Below, one piece after another: positions 1 to 10,007 of a stretch of DNA of 64,000 nt. A program made the translations under genes and the position numbers. Each line of letters starts with the position of its first letter. The stretch's first letter is position 1. The notes beneath the pieces are model-generated. The model was not told the origin of the DNA. It saw only the letters and a program-made list of their open reading frames with translations, and did no database searches. Source of the stretch: Bretschneidera sinensis (Eukaryota > Streptophyta > Magnoliopsida > Brassicales > Akaniaceae); the NCBI GenBank assembly GCA_023935145.1, contig CM043698.1, positions 79,039,001 to 79,103,000 on the forward strand, given 5' to 3'.

Positions 1-1059
1 TGGTCGCCAACCTAAGGGCATGGTATCTACTCCTTAAGCTATTGATTTCCCTGAGCAATGAGTTAGGCATGGTATCTACTCTAACTCTTTTCTTTCTTGA
101 GGGATTCAACATGGTATCTACTGAGTTGTTCCTAAATAAAGCATAAGGGCTGTGGAAATCGACAACCACATGAGACCTAGGGCATGGTATCTACTCCTGG
201 TTTTCCATGTTGATTAACCCAAGAATCCGGTGTAGATATCTTTTGTTACTATTGTTAGACCCAGGACTCGATCATCCAAATTGATCTAACTAACCAATCA
301 ATATCACATGCATACGTTGGCCATACACATACATATGAGGAATTTAAATAAACACAGATATTAATCAAGTTAAGCAACATAATAAAGGTTATTAGCAAAG
401 ATAATAAATGAATAAATATATGGGAAAGCATAACTAGGGCTTTAATCGAGCCCTATAAAGAGTTAGTTGCACATGCTGTCTAAGATAAACATCATATATA
501 AACTAAGCATAAAATATAAAACCCGAAGAATACTAGGGAGACGGGTTGTCAATCCTCTCCAAAGCCTAAAACTTTGAGCTAAGCAAAAGATAAAAAAAAA
601 AGTGATCTAAGAAGTGATCTCTAAGAAGTGATGATTTTGTGTGTGCTTTACAAGTGTATTTATAGTGCTTGAGTATTCCTAGCAAGCTCTAGAAACCCTA
701 ATTTTCAAAAACGCAAAACCTCTTCTATTTCCAAAACTGGTTATGTCGTTTTACTGTTCACGCCCGTATATATGCGCTCGATCGCAGTGTGCCTTGCGCT
801 CGATCGCAACTGCTGCACTCGATCCTTCTTGTGTGCGAATGATCGCATACAAAAGTGCGATCGATCGCACTTTGACCAGAAGCTGCTCCAGGATTTCCAG
901 GTTTCTTCCTTTAGGTGCCAAAAGTGCTTCTTTTTCTCCAAGACCCTATAAAAACATATAAAACACACAAATGAAGTAAAATGAACTAAATTAACATAAC
1001 TAAGGACCTAACAAATGTAAATAAAGGGGGCTTAAATATGAATATTTAAGCACCTATCA
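1..1059 (-). mobile_element. LTR of an element A relative, cut by the window edge
   Basis: Read on the minus strand, this stretch matches the LTRs at 16438-17779 and 24017-25358. The 5' terminus TGATAGGTGC lies at 1059, followed by the same palindrome (CTTAAATAT..ATATTTAAG), CGATCG-type motifs at about 775-870, a TATA box (TATAAATA, plus coordinates 657-664) and the repeated GATACCATG motif. About 290 bp of the LTR should lie beyond position 1. It is visibly more diverged than the two LTRs of element A, so it is a separate, older insertion. Whether it is a solo LTR or part of a full element cannot be told here. Confidence 0.9.
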
Positions 1060-1195
1060 TACGTGCGTAGACTCCAGACTCCAAAACCTTTATAAGTGTG
1101 TCTTCTTCCTCATCAACCAGGTTTGCTTCTTCGTCTCTAAGCTCTTCCTTAATCTGTAGTAGTCTTCTAGCATTTTCTCTATCTCTTTGGTTCAC
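1060..1195 (-). other. Exon-like ORF fragment next to the LTR end
   Basis: On the minus strand an open frame follows an in-frame stop and reads about 45 residues, strongly acidic, containing LLQIKEELRDEEANL and then ending in LESGVYAR at the LTR boundary. The charged, low-complexity-free composition looks like a real coding exon, possibly helical or coiled-coil, and unlike the AT-rich surroundings. I do not recognise the family. It could be a host exon cut by the LTR, part of a captured gene, or chance. Confidence 0.25.
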
Positions 1196-1650
1196 TTATT
1201 GTCTCTAATTTATTTCATACTTGATTCATCAGAGTTGAAACCGCGCACATGCTTTGTTGACAAGTCATGAACCCAAATATGATATGTACGCTTTTAATCT
1301 CTTTATCTCTTCATATACATTTTAGTTTGTATGCTTATACTCTCGTACGGTTTCACAGATTTGTTTGAGTTAGTGGGAAAATTGGGGGAAAAGTGAGGGG
1401 AAGGGGAAATGAAGAATTTTGGGTTTGTCTCTGTCCATGGAAAATATTTTGGGTTTGAAATAGAAAACATTCTATTACCCCTATTCGAGCTTTAAGTAAG
1501 CATGCAATTTACAAGAAATTGGTTATTGAGATATATGGGTACTTTCTATGTTTCTTGAAATGCTTTTTTTTTTTCTTTAGTCTTTTGGTCTAATGGTTGG
1601 GTTACAAAACGTGAAATGCTTTTAAAAACAATTATGTCAATTAAACATAA
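1196..1650. other. Non-coding stretch
   Basis: AT-rich sequence with short homopolymer runs. I see no gene, no terminal repeats and no recognisable transposon. Confidence 0.5.
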
Positions 1651-1960
1651 GCCTAGTGTGTTCTGGCACTTTAAAATTCCACAAAAATTATTTTCGGCGT
1701 TTTAAAGTACCAATATGTGGTATATTGTGGCACTTTAAAGTGCCACAAAATTATCATATCGTAGCGCTTCTAAGTGTCAGGAAGTACATTGTGGCGCTTC
1801 CGTTAAGCACCAGCTCTGGTGTTGTGAAACTACATATACTAGCGCTTTATGCGGCACTTGCTTAAATCGCCGAGATCATATATCGCAGCACTTGGAAGGT
1901 GCCAAAATATGCTTAAAAAAGCGTCGGCGGGTGCAACTTATCCTGTACTGCGTTAAGCCA
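1650..1960. repeat. CACTA-like subterminal repeat patch
   Basis: This block carries many direct and inverted copies of GGCACTTTAAAGTGCC and GGCGCTT-type motifs, including a perfect 24-bp palindrome at 1725-1748. The same motif set lies just inside the CACTA terminus at 57298-57550. Dense inverted subterminal repeats are the transposase-binding regions of CACTA (En/Spm) elements. No CACTA terminus or transposase is visible here, so this is probably a relic or a short derivative. Confidence 0.5.
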
Positions 1961-2811
1961 AACGCCTTTTTTTTTATATTCATCCTTCAAAATGTTTAAT
2001 AAACGTATTTTAAGTATGTATAACTAAGATATTTAAATAGAGTTATATATATATATACCTCAACTTACTCTAACGTACTCTCCACATCTTTCTCACACGT
2101 TTTTCTTTACTTCAGTATCCCACCGAGGCTTAAGTACTCCCCTACTCTCCTTATCTCTTTCATCTTTAACTCATGTTGATTCTCTTTCTCTCTTTATTCC
2201 ATCTTAATTAATCAACTCCAATAATTTCAAATTTCTTCAATTACTTTATGTTGTTTCATTCTTTAATTTGCTTATAGTCGTCTTATTCAGTTTCATTCTT
2301 TTGCTTATATTTCTTAGTGAGTTCCTTCAATTGTTCTTATTATTTATGGTAATTATGTTGTGATTGTTCTTCTCCTCTCTTGGGATTTTTAGGGTTTGGT
2401 TTGCTAATCAAGCTGTTGGAGACTATATACATGACCTACTATTGCTTGGCATGCGTATGGGTGAGAAAATAATTTTGCTTCTGTTAGCACATTATTTTAT
2501 CACATAAAAGAGCATATGTTAAGTTATTTAATCCTATAGAAAAGTAGATGACACATGCATAGTGCATGTTGAAATGCTAGTATATATAATTTTAGAAGAT
2601 TGAACACAAATCTATTTATGTAATCAATACTAAATAACTTTTTTTTCTTGTGCTGACATACAGATTTTATACTTTTTTTTATAAAGTCATTTTTGATTTG
2701 TGGTTACTTTAAAAGTAATTTCAAAAAGAAAGACATAATAATATAGATATGAATAAATAAACCAACCCTATAGCAAATTAGGAAACAAGAAACCTTCATT
2801 TTGTAACTTCA
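1961..2811. other. Non-coding stretch, pyrimidine-rich in part
   Basis: AT-rich, with a CT-rich section at about 2060-2300 that resembles a plant leader sequence. No ORF of note and no repeat boundary seen. Confidence 0.45.
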
Positions 2812-3245
2812 ATGGATTCAACTCCTAATCATCATCCTGTTTCGATTCATGTAACCGTTACCTTTTTCCTTTTCATCCTCTCTTCTTCGTTACTACAAAT
2901 TAAGGCAGATAAATCGATTAATAATAATACTCCAACCAAATTAATGAAATATTTCTTCAAACATACCAAGAATTACAAGTTCTTTGTTTGAATCCGATCC
3001 TCGAACCACCTCGGCATCAGATATGTTAACAATCTCAAAAATCGCTCTCGAGTTAGCAATAAAGAACACGACAGGTACGCGCTCTTACATTGATCAAATG
3101 CTTAAGAGAAACGGTACCAAATCGACGTTGAAGCCATAGCTTACGAAAGGGTAATTTGGTAATTTGAAAGTGCATATGGGGAACTAGAAGAAGATCCAAT
3201 GACAACTAACTATAGATGGAGTTCACATTGAATCTATTTCAGCTA
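2812..3245 (+). pseudogene. Pectinesterase/invertase inhibitor-like pseudogene
   Basis: The frame opens with ATG at 2812 and encodes a signal-peptide-like stretch (VTVTFFLFILSSSLLQIKA). A region resembling the N-terminal helical part of the PMEI/invertase inhibitor fold follows (FKHTKNYKF). The frame then shifts by one base and continues with ESDPRTTSASDML and ALELAIKNTT, and further on ELEEDPMTTNY, which match the usual order of family motifs. Stops and frameshifts break the gene, and the middle part looks deleted. Intact members are secreted four-helix proteins of about 150-200 residues that inhibit pectin methylesterase or invertase. No intact copy is nearby. The family call rests on motif order read by eye. 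Confidence 0.55.
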
Positions 3246-3682
3246 GAACCCAAATAACTCTTAAATATTAGTTCCATTGGAAATAATGTTACTGATTTTC
3301 TGCTCTCTTCTCCCTCACTTGCCTTACTGATATAATATATGTTTTTGGTCATGTTGTTACAAATATGACTTTAGAATTAAATACACATTTATGGTTATGA
3401 AAATGTGACATATGGTGTTTGTTTTAACCATTTGTTTGGTAAAATAATTTGAAGGTCAACAAGCATAATAATTTGAGTACACCCACCACAAATACCAAAA
3501 AAAATACTTGAAAATTTGAGTAGTAGCTGTTTGAAAGCTTGGAAACACCTATCAATAAAGTTTCCAAAGTGAGCATCTGATTTAAGTGTTTTAGGTGGGT
3601 GTTTGAATATCACCACCCAAAATAATTGATGTGGAAAATTGCGAGTGATCAAGAGAATAATATGGTTATATTGATAAAAATA
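3246..3682. other. Non-coding stretch
   Basis: AT-rich spacer between the pseudogene and the inverted-repeat element. An 85-residue minus-strand ORF at 3395-3652 has no recognisable motif and is probably chance. Confidence 0.4.
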
Positions 3683-4123
3683 AGGGTAAATTACATTAAC
3701 CTAATTGAGATTAGTCCATAGTTACACTTACCTCATCTAGTTTCTAAATTATACATTTACCTACCTGTTGTTAGTATTCCGTTAGCCGTTTGTTAGTCAA
3801 TTGTTCAAAATCTAGTCAAACCTTATGCTAAATCATCAAAACTTGTTGGAAACCTGACTTTACATTTGCTAATTTTAAAATCCAGTCAATGTTTGGATAC
3901 TACTTAGGTAAAATGTTTGATTGGATTTTGATATTATTAAAGGGTAAAGTATGATTTTCAATAAGTTTTGATGAGTTGGCATAAAGTTTGATTGTATTTT
4001 GAACAAATAACTAACGAAATTTAATGGAAAGCAAACTACAAGTAGGTAAGTGTATATTTTAAAAATTAGGTGAGACAAGTGTAATCATGTACTAACCTCA
4101 GGTAGGTTAATGTAATTTACCCT
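3683..4123. mobile_element. MITE-like inverted-repeat element, about 440 bp
   Basis: The left end (AGGGTAAATTACATTAACCT) is the inverted complement of the right end (AGGTTAATGTAATTTACCCT). The inverted match continues imperfectly for roughly 100 bp on each side, through CACTTACCT and CATTTACCTACCTG and their complements at 4040-4080. There is no coding capacity. Size and terminal repeats fit a non-autonomous DNA transposon; the superfamily is not clear because I could not fix a target duplication. Confidence 0.65.
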
Positions 4124-4486
4124 AAAAACAAAGGCACATTACTTTTTGGTACCATCTGATTATAGTTTTAGGGAATGATCATTTGACAATAATTTGATAT
4201 AAATATAATGGTTATCATTTGACAGTTGGTAAAATTTAGTACTATTTAATAGTAATATTTGAATTATCATTTGATAGTAAGTTGATAATCTCACCTAACA
4301 TAACAACATAGTCCCAAATGACCTTCATTGGAACATTATTTTCCCTTTTTTACGTTGTAGCCTATAGTTTATCCGAAATAAAAAAAAATATATTTTGAAC
4401 CTGATCTAAACTACTTCCACCACACTATCAACTTCACCCTTGCAAGATCTTGGAAATTATTTGGTCTAAAGAAAATTTTATTTTGA
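4124..4486. other. Non-coding AT-rich stretch
   Basis: Contains loosely repeated ATCATTTGA(C/T)A motifs at about 4166-4275. No gene or element boundary recognised. Confidence 0.4.
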
Positions 4487-4581
4487 TTAGATGGAAAGCT
4501 AAACACCGATGAAGCTGCCATTCAAAATCTCACCAAAGCTGGTGGTCTTATTAAAGATCATAATGATAAATGGTTGAAGGG
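4487..4581 (+). pseudogene. LINE-type RNase H domain fragment
   Basis: The plus strand reads LDGKLNTDEAAIQN, then AGGLIKDHNDKWLKG. This is the start of the RNase H domain found at the C-terminus of plant LINE polyproteins (pattern KxNxDGA..GxGGLIRDxxGxW). The fragment stops exactly where the 3' LTR of element C begins, so element C probably inserted into, or lies next to, an old LINE. The rest of the domain is not found at the far side of element C. Confidence 0.6.
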
Positions 4582-4712
4582 TGTTGATGTTGAAAATTTG
4601 TTAAGCAACCGAATGGATGCGGCATGGGACCTGCGCACACAAAGAAAGAAGAAACCCTAACGAGTCGGAGGAGGACCAGAGGGGTTGTGCTTCCGGAATG
4701 ACTCTCTAATTC

Positions 4713-6727
4713 CTAAGTTTAATACCTGTATTCATAAAGTAAGGGTAAAGAAGTACTTTAATAAATGTAACATAGAGTTAAAATAATATATAGAATTTTT
4801 AAACTGTGAAAAGTTAAATTAAAAAAAAAATGTGGCAGCAGGCACTTGCTGCCAAGTAAACTTGCATGCCTTCCATATAGCACAAACGTGGAGGCTTTGT
4901 ATGCAAAATGTTAAGCTGGCAAAGATTTTACAAACTTATATATATATATATATAAACATACTTATATGTACTGAATTTCATTTAGTTTTTCCTTCAAAAT
5001 TATCTTTTTCTTTAAACACTTAGGGACCGAAAGAAAGGTTGAAAGAGCAAAATTTTGAAGGGGTTTACGAGGGAATTTTATATAGAGTCACGAGAAGCTA
5101 TCAGAAAAACAGATGGTAATAACATAATGTTTATTTTTGAATTTTTAGCATTCATGAAATTTCTCGGAATTCAAAGTGGGAATTTTCAAAGGGTGTGGTT
5201 TATGAAGAATTGAAGACTAAATTAGAAATTTAAGATAAATATTATGTCAGGTGTTGACGATCAACAACCGGGGAAAATTTCTAAGAGGAATGGGAAAGGA
5301 AAGGAGGTGATCCACGGGTAGCTCTAAGTGCTACGTGGTGAGTTAGATTTACTTTAAGTAATCTAAATAAAAAATAAAATATCTAGTGATAATATTAAAA
5401 TAAATTATTAGCTTATGCTTTGGTGGTAGATAAAAGTTTAATTGATAGGTATGATATGAATTTTGAACATATAGAAAATTATTTGGTGAGAAATAATATT
5501 TTTGAAATAATAAGTTAATTTAATAATAAAAGTGATAAGTGAAATTTGTGATGAGCTATGGCTGATGTTTTGATACGAATTATGAGGAGATGAATTTTAG
5601 TGGATCTTGACAAGTTTTGATGGATGATTTGATGTGATTTATGATGAGAGGAATTTAGTGAAATTTTTTTTTATAATAATTTGAGGAAAGACACTATAGC
5701 TAAATTTAATATTTGAATTCATGTTGTTTTTATATTATTGTTCATATGCATATTTCATATCATTGTTCATCTGCATGTGTAATAAATAAAAGAAAGAACC
5801 GGGAGGGAGCCGATCTAATTGAAAAACCGTGACAGTCAGTATATACTGGAAATAAAAGGGACACTGTGACAGCCAGTGTATGATGAAAATAAAAGGGACA
5901 CCATGACAGTCGAAATATACTAGAAAGAAAAGAACCAGGAGGGGGGCGGTCTAAGATAATAAAAACATGTCGACATGTGGGAAGACGTTCTCTAATAATA
6001 ATTAATGCATTGCATGTGTTTTAAATACTGATTGCATCATTGAAATGCTGATGTGTTGTGTGTTATTGTGAAATTATTTATAGATGAATAAGTCTAACAG
6101 AGAGATAGTTATGGTAAGAAAGAAACCTAGAAGTATGATATGATAAAAACCATCTAAATGGCAGACTTTATCATGTGAACCTCATTATGAGGTAATTATG
6201 AGATAATTGATAGTCTTAATGTGAACTAATAAATAAGAAGAAGAGATTGATAGAGAATGAGACTTATGATATGTGTAGTGATAGTAGAATGCAATTATCA
6301 AGTTATGTGAAATATAATTGATTTAATATTGAAAGACTATTTCTACAAATTGAGTACTTCTAGTAAATTTAATTCACTGAGCTTATGAAGCTCACCCCTC
6401 ATTGTACAATGATTTCAGGTAGCAGGCAGGACAAATAGTCTGGTGGGTTAAGAGTAAGACGAAATCTTTTTCTATATGCCACTTACTTAGACTAATGATA
6501 AAAAGAAATAAAACTTTATTTGTAAATATTTATGCATATTATGTTGTGTAAAATGTTTAAGTCAATATCATATTGTTGTATCTCCACTGTTGAGGGTTGA
6601 GGATTGATGTAAAAATTTTTATTGGTGTTATTCTTTTATTGTTGCATATATGTGTCGTGCTGAGATTTTCAAAATGTGATGACACCGTTTCGGGGGTGGC
6701 CAACTCGGGATGGGTTGTTACACTAAG
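4713..6727 (+). mobile_element. Solo LTR of family B with CTAAG duplication
   Basis: The 2005-bp LTR body spans 4718-6722, flanked by CTAAG at 4713-4717 and 6723-6727. It runs from TTTAATACC (mutated from TGTAATACC, as seen at the other B LTR) to GGGTTGTTACA. It matches, in inverted orientation, the 5' LTR of the B copy (13261-25552 without its insertions, about 2025 bp) and the truncated 3' LTR at 9113-10007. It contains three 37-bp repeats at about 5826-5937. No internal sequence remains, so LTR-LTR recombination removed the body. Confidence 0.9.
5826..5937 (+). repeat. 37-bp tandem repeat, three units, in the B LTR
   Basis: Units share the core GTGACAG and AAATAAAAGGGACA; GACAG occurs at 5831, 5868 and 5905, so the period is exactly 37 bp. 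The array recurs in inverted orientation in the other B LTRs (about 9785-9900 and 13925-14040), so it is a family feature. Confidence 0.8.
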
Positions 6728-7119
6728 TCAGTAAAATAAAGGTGAGAGAATAGTAAGTAGCAAGAGAGCTGGATAACTTGTGAGTGAAATTGTGTGTACT
6801 TGTGACAATGAGAGCCCCCTTTATAGAGTATTGGAGCAGAGTCTGATTAGAAAATTAGTTAATGTTGAGTGTCATTGTAGGATTAGGATTCCCATAGACT
6901 GGAGTGTCTTTAATACTCTTGGACAGTGTAAGAACCTTATTTTTTGGGTTTCTATGTTTGTGGGCTTATCCCTGAGTGCCACATGTTGTAGACTAATTGG
7001 GTGAGTAACATTACCTTATATCATATGCCTTCCACTTTCTTAAGTGAACTTTATTCATTTGAGAAAGTGATTCTATCTGTATGTCTCTTTGTAAGGTAAA
7101 TTTTCAGTCTCTTTGCTAA

Positions 7120-7770
7120 AAAAATTGGTCGAGAAGGTGAAGAGCTCAAGGCTCTCTCCTCATACTTTCTTGGAAAAATGGCCGAGGAGGTGAAGAGTCC
7201 AAGGCTCTCACATCTAACTTTCTTGGAAAATTAGTCGAGGAGGTGAAGAGCTCAGGGCTCTTTCTTCAAAATTCTCAAGAAAACTTATTAAGGAGGTGAA
7301 GAGCTCGGGGTTCTCTCTTTGGAATTCTTAGAAAATTGGTCGAGGAGATAAAGAGCTCGGGGCTCTCTCTTTAGAATTTTCTTGGAAAATTGGTCGATAA
7401 GGTGAAACGCTTAGGGCTCTCTCCTCAGTCTTTTTTGGAAAATTGGCCGAGGAGGTGAAAAGATCGAGGCTCTCTCCTCGAGATTTTTTGAAAAATTAGT
7501 CGATGAAGTGAAGAGTGTGTGGCTCTCTCCTCAGACTTTTCTTGGAAAATTGGCCGACAAGGTGAAAAGCTCAGGACTCTCTCTTTATACTTTTCTAAAA
7601 AATTGACCGATAAGGTGAAAAGCTCTAGGCTTTCTCTTCGGATTTCTATAGAAAGTTGGCTGAGGAGGTGAAGATCTTGAGGCTCTCTCCTCAGACTTTT
7701 CTGAAAAATTATCCGATGAGGTGAAGAGCTCGAGGCTCTCTTCTTGAACTTCTATTGGAAGTTTTCTAAA
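7120..7770. repeat. 53-bp tandem array, twelve units, in element C
   Basis: The unit reads roughly GAAAATTGGTCGAGGAGG, then TGAAGAGCTCGGGGCTCTC, then a TCCTCAGACTTTTC-like spacer. I count twelve starts of the GTGAAGAGCTC block between 7137 and 7716, with a mean spacing near 53 bp and moderate divergence between units. The array lies between the antisense ORF and the 3' LTR, where Tat-lineage elements are known to carry hypervariable tandem repeats. Confidence 0.85.
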
Positions 7771-7814
7771 GTTTTTTACTTGGTATCTTTTGTGATACGT
7801 TAGTACAGTTTCAT

Positions 7815-7960
7815 AAGCAATGAGTCCATCTTGGCCATGGGTTGGCTAGATGTGGGAGCAATGGGCCCCTCTTGGCTATGGGCTGGCCAGTTATAGGAAT
7901 AATAAGCCCCTCTTAGCCATGGGATGGCCTAGTGAATGAAGTAGTGGGCCTTTTAGGACT
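7815..7960. repeat. Second tandem array in element C, three units of about 50 bp
   Basis: Three diverged units share GCAATGGGCCCCTCTTGGC and CATGGGTTGGCCAG. They directly follow the 53-bp array and do not share its unit, so two independent repeat expansions sit side by side. Confidence 0.7.
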
Positions 7961-8280
7961 TTACCTATCGTGTGGCTTCTGAAAGGTTCTTTTGAGGAAA
8001 GCAAGAGGCCTGAGCACCCATTGGCTTTCTCTTGTAACCGTTGTTATTCCTCGATATCTGAAAAGTTGCGATATGGACCTTTGATTTGAGTCGATTTGAG
8101 CCATCCACTCTTCTTTATAAGGTATTGTGATTTTTTAGGAGAGGCAATCCATTCTCAAAACCTTCTCAAAGAAATATTTTTTCAAAGCCCTCGACTTCCT
8201 AACTCTCTCGATGATTAGTTATCTTTCTATCCTCATCATCGGTCTTTTTATTTTTTTGGTGAGTTTTCTTCTTCTTTAAA
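7961..8280. other. Spacer before the antisense ORF of element C
   Basis: Non-coding part of element C. A TTTATAAGG motif near 8113 lies about 165 bp upstream of the antisense ORF start and could be a promoter element; this is only a guess from position. Confidence 0.35.
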
Positions 8281-9112
8281 ATGCCTTGTCATTGCCTTAG
8301 CATAAGTAATAAAAGTACTAGGGAGTCATTCCCCTCATTTTCGAAGGTTGAGGTGAGTAGCACCTCAGCCAGTTCTAAGGACATCTTAGAGGTGGTGAAG
8401 GATAAGGCCATTCAACGTTCCTCTAAGACTGAGGTTAGGCTAAGTTGTACACTAGATTACATCCAAGATAGAATGGTTGTAGATGTTAGAGAAATAGTTT
8501 ATAGGGTCAAGCATGAACCAAGTAAGATAAGGAGTGCTATCTTAGAAGAGATTAGGGAGACGTATAAGATACCTATTGAATACTCCTTTAGAGAGGCCAA
8601 GATTGGGGAAAAAGCTTGTGATGAGCCTCGTGAGGACCTTCCTTATGAAGTGTGCATATATTTTGACTTATTCAAGGCAGGGATTAGGTTCCCTCTCCAC
8701 TCGTTCATTCGATCGGTACTTAATTACTACAAAATTTCGTTAGCACATCTTGTTCCCAATTTTGTATGTCTCTTAGTAAGGTTTATATATGTCTGTAAGA
8801 AGATGGAAGGGATGATGGCCCTAGATCTCTTTAAAAATATTTTTTTATGCAAATCGTCATAGGGATAAATATTAGGTTTACTTTAGCTAAAAGGGCGAAG
8901 AGGTTAGTGGTGAAGAAGAGTCCCACTTCTGTTAAGAAATGGAAGAACAAGTTCTTCTATATCCAAAGTGGCAAAAACTTTGAGATCCCTAGGATGTGTG
9001 ATTTATCTCGATTGAAAAATAGTAAGTTTCTAGTTCTTCATGGCAAAGAATATAGGTCTATAAAGAATATGCTGGGTGAAGCTATCTTTGCCTCAATGCA
9101 AGACAGTAATGA
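8281..9112 (+). pseudogene. Antisense ORF of element C, first part ('putative gypsy-type transposon' domain)
   Basis: Two overlapping frames, 8281-8862 and 8847-9112, form one broken gene. The first encodes about 190 residues with PYEVCIYFDLFKAGIRFPLH, then SFIRSVLNYY and LVPNFVCLLVRFIYVC. This is the pattern of the plant domain annotated as 'putative gypsy type transposon' (Transposase_28), encoded antisense to gag-pol in Tat elements. The second frame continues with KKWKNKFFYI. A frameshift near 8850 separates them. The gene is cut at 9112 by element B and resumes at 25558. Its function is unknown. The ORF is not a host gene, since it lies inside element C and shares its decay. Confidence 0.75.
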
Positions 9113-10007
9113 TGTAACGAACCATCCCGGGTTGGCCACCCCCGAGACGGTGTCATCACATTTTGAGAATCCCAACACGACACATAAATGCAACAATAAA
9201 ATAATACCAACATAAATTTTTTTTTTATTTTAATCCTCAACTCTTAACAGGGGAGGTACATCAATCTGATATTAACTTACACATAATATACAATATAAAA
9301 TGCATGAATATTTACAACTAAAATATTTATTTCATTTTCTCATTTGTTTGAGGATATTGACACGTACGTAACTTACAGAAAATGATTTCGTTTGACTCTT
9401 AACCCACTAGACTACTTGTCCTGTCTGCTACTTGAAATCATTGTACAATGAGGAATGAGATTCACAAGCTCAGTGAATTAAATTTACTAAAAGTATTCGA
9501 ATTGCATAAATAGCCCTTTAACATTTAATAATTTATCTCTCATATAACTGGATAATAGAAAAATGTCTAACATTTAAACAATTCCTATCATATCATATTT
9601 CTATGCCTTTTTCTCACTGTAATTGTCTCTCTGTGAGACTCATTTATCTATAAATAAATGCATAACATCACCAACATTCAGTAAAAATATCAATATATAA
9701 AACAGATGCAATGCATGAATTATTATTATGGGAACGTCTTCCCACATGCCGACATGTTTTTATTATCTTAGACCGGCCCCCTCCTGGTTCTTTTCTTTAT
9801 AGCTTATCCGGGCTGTCATGAAAATTTATTTCCAGCACATATCGGCTGTCACGGTGTCCCTTTTATTTCCAGGATATACCGACTGTTACGGTTTTTCAAT
9901 TAGATCGACCCCTTCCCGGTTCTTTCTGTTCTTTTATTTAATACATATGCATATGAATAATGATATGAAATATGCATATGAACAGTAATATAAAAACCAC
10001 ATGAATT
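9113..10007 (-). repeat. Truncated 3' LTR of element B
   Basis: Begins TGTAACGAACC at 9113 and matches 13261-14160 almost in step, including the 37-bp repeats. Homology stops at about 10007, where the next bases are RT coding sequence. The missing half of the LTR was lost together with most of pol in one deletion. Confidence 0.85.

Larger units (their letters stand above)
4582..7023 (-). repeat. 3' LTR of element C, split by a B solo LTR
   Basis: Positions 4582-4712 and 6728-7023 together form the LTR. They align with the 5' LTR at 32845-33110 through AGCAACCGAATGGA, TGCGCACACAAAGA and GAGTGTCTTTAATAC. A TATA box on the minus strand (CTATAAAGG, plus coordinates 6817-6826) fits the element's orientation. 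The 5' LTR lacks the middle part of this sequence. Confidence 0.8.

Noticed and set aside
743..968. Overlapping ORFs on both strands inside the first LTR
   Set aside because: They follow the CGATCG motif repeats, which stay open in several frames; the region is an LTR.
7120..7770. Regularly spaced repeats resembling a CRISPR array
   Set aside because: Units are about 53 bp, diverged and continuous with no unique spacers; this is a tandem array in a plant retrotransposon.
8281..9215. Host gene on the plus strand
   Set aside because: The domain is transposon-derived, the ORF lies inside element C, and after 9112 the frame runs into the LTR of element B.
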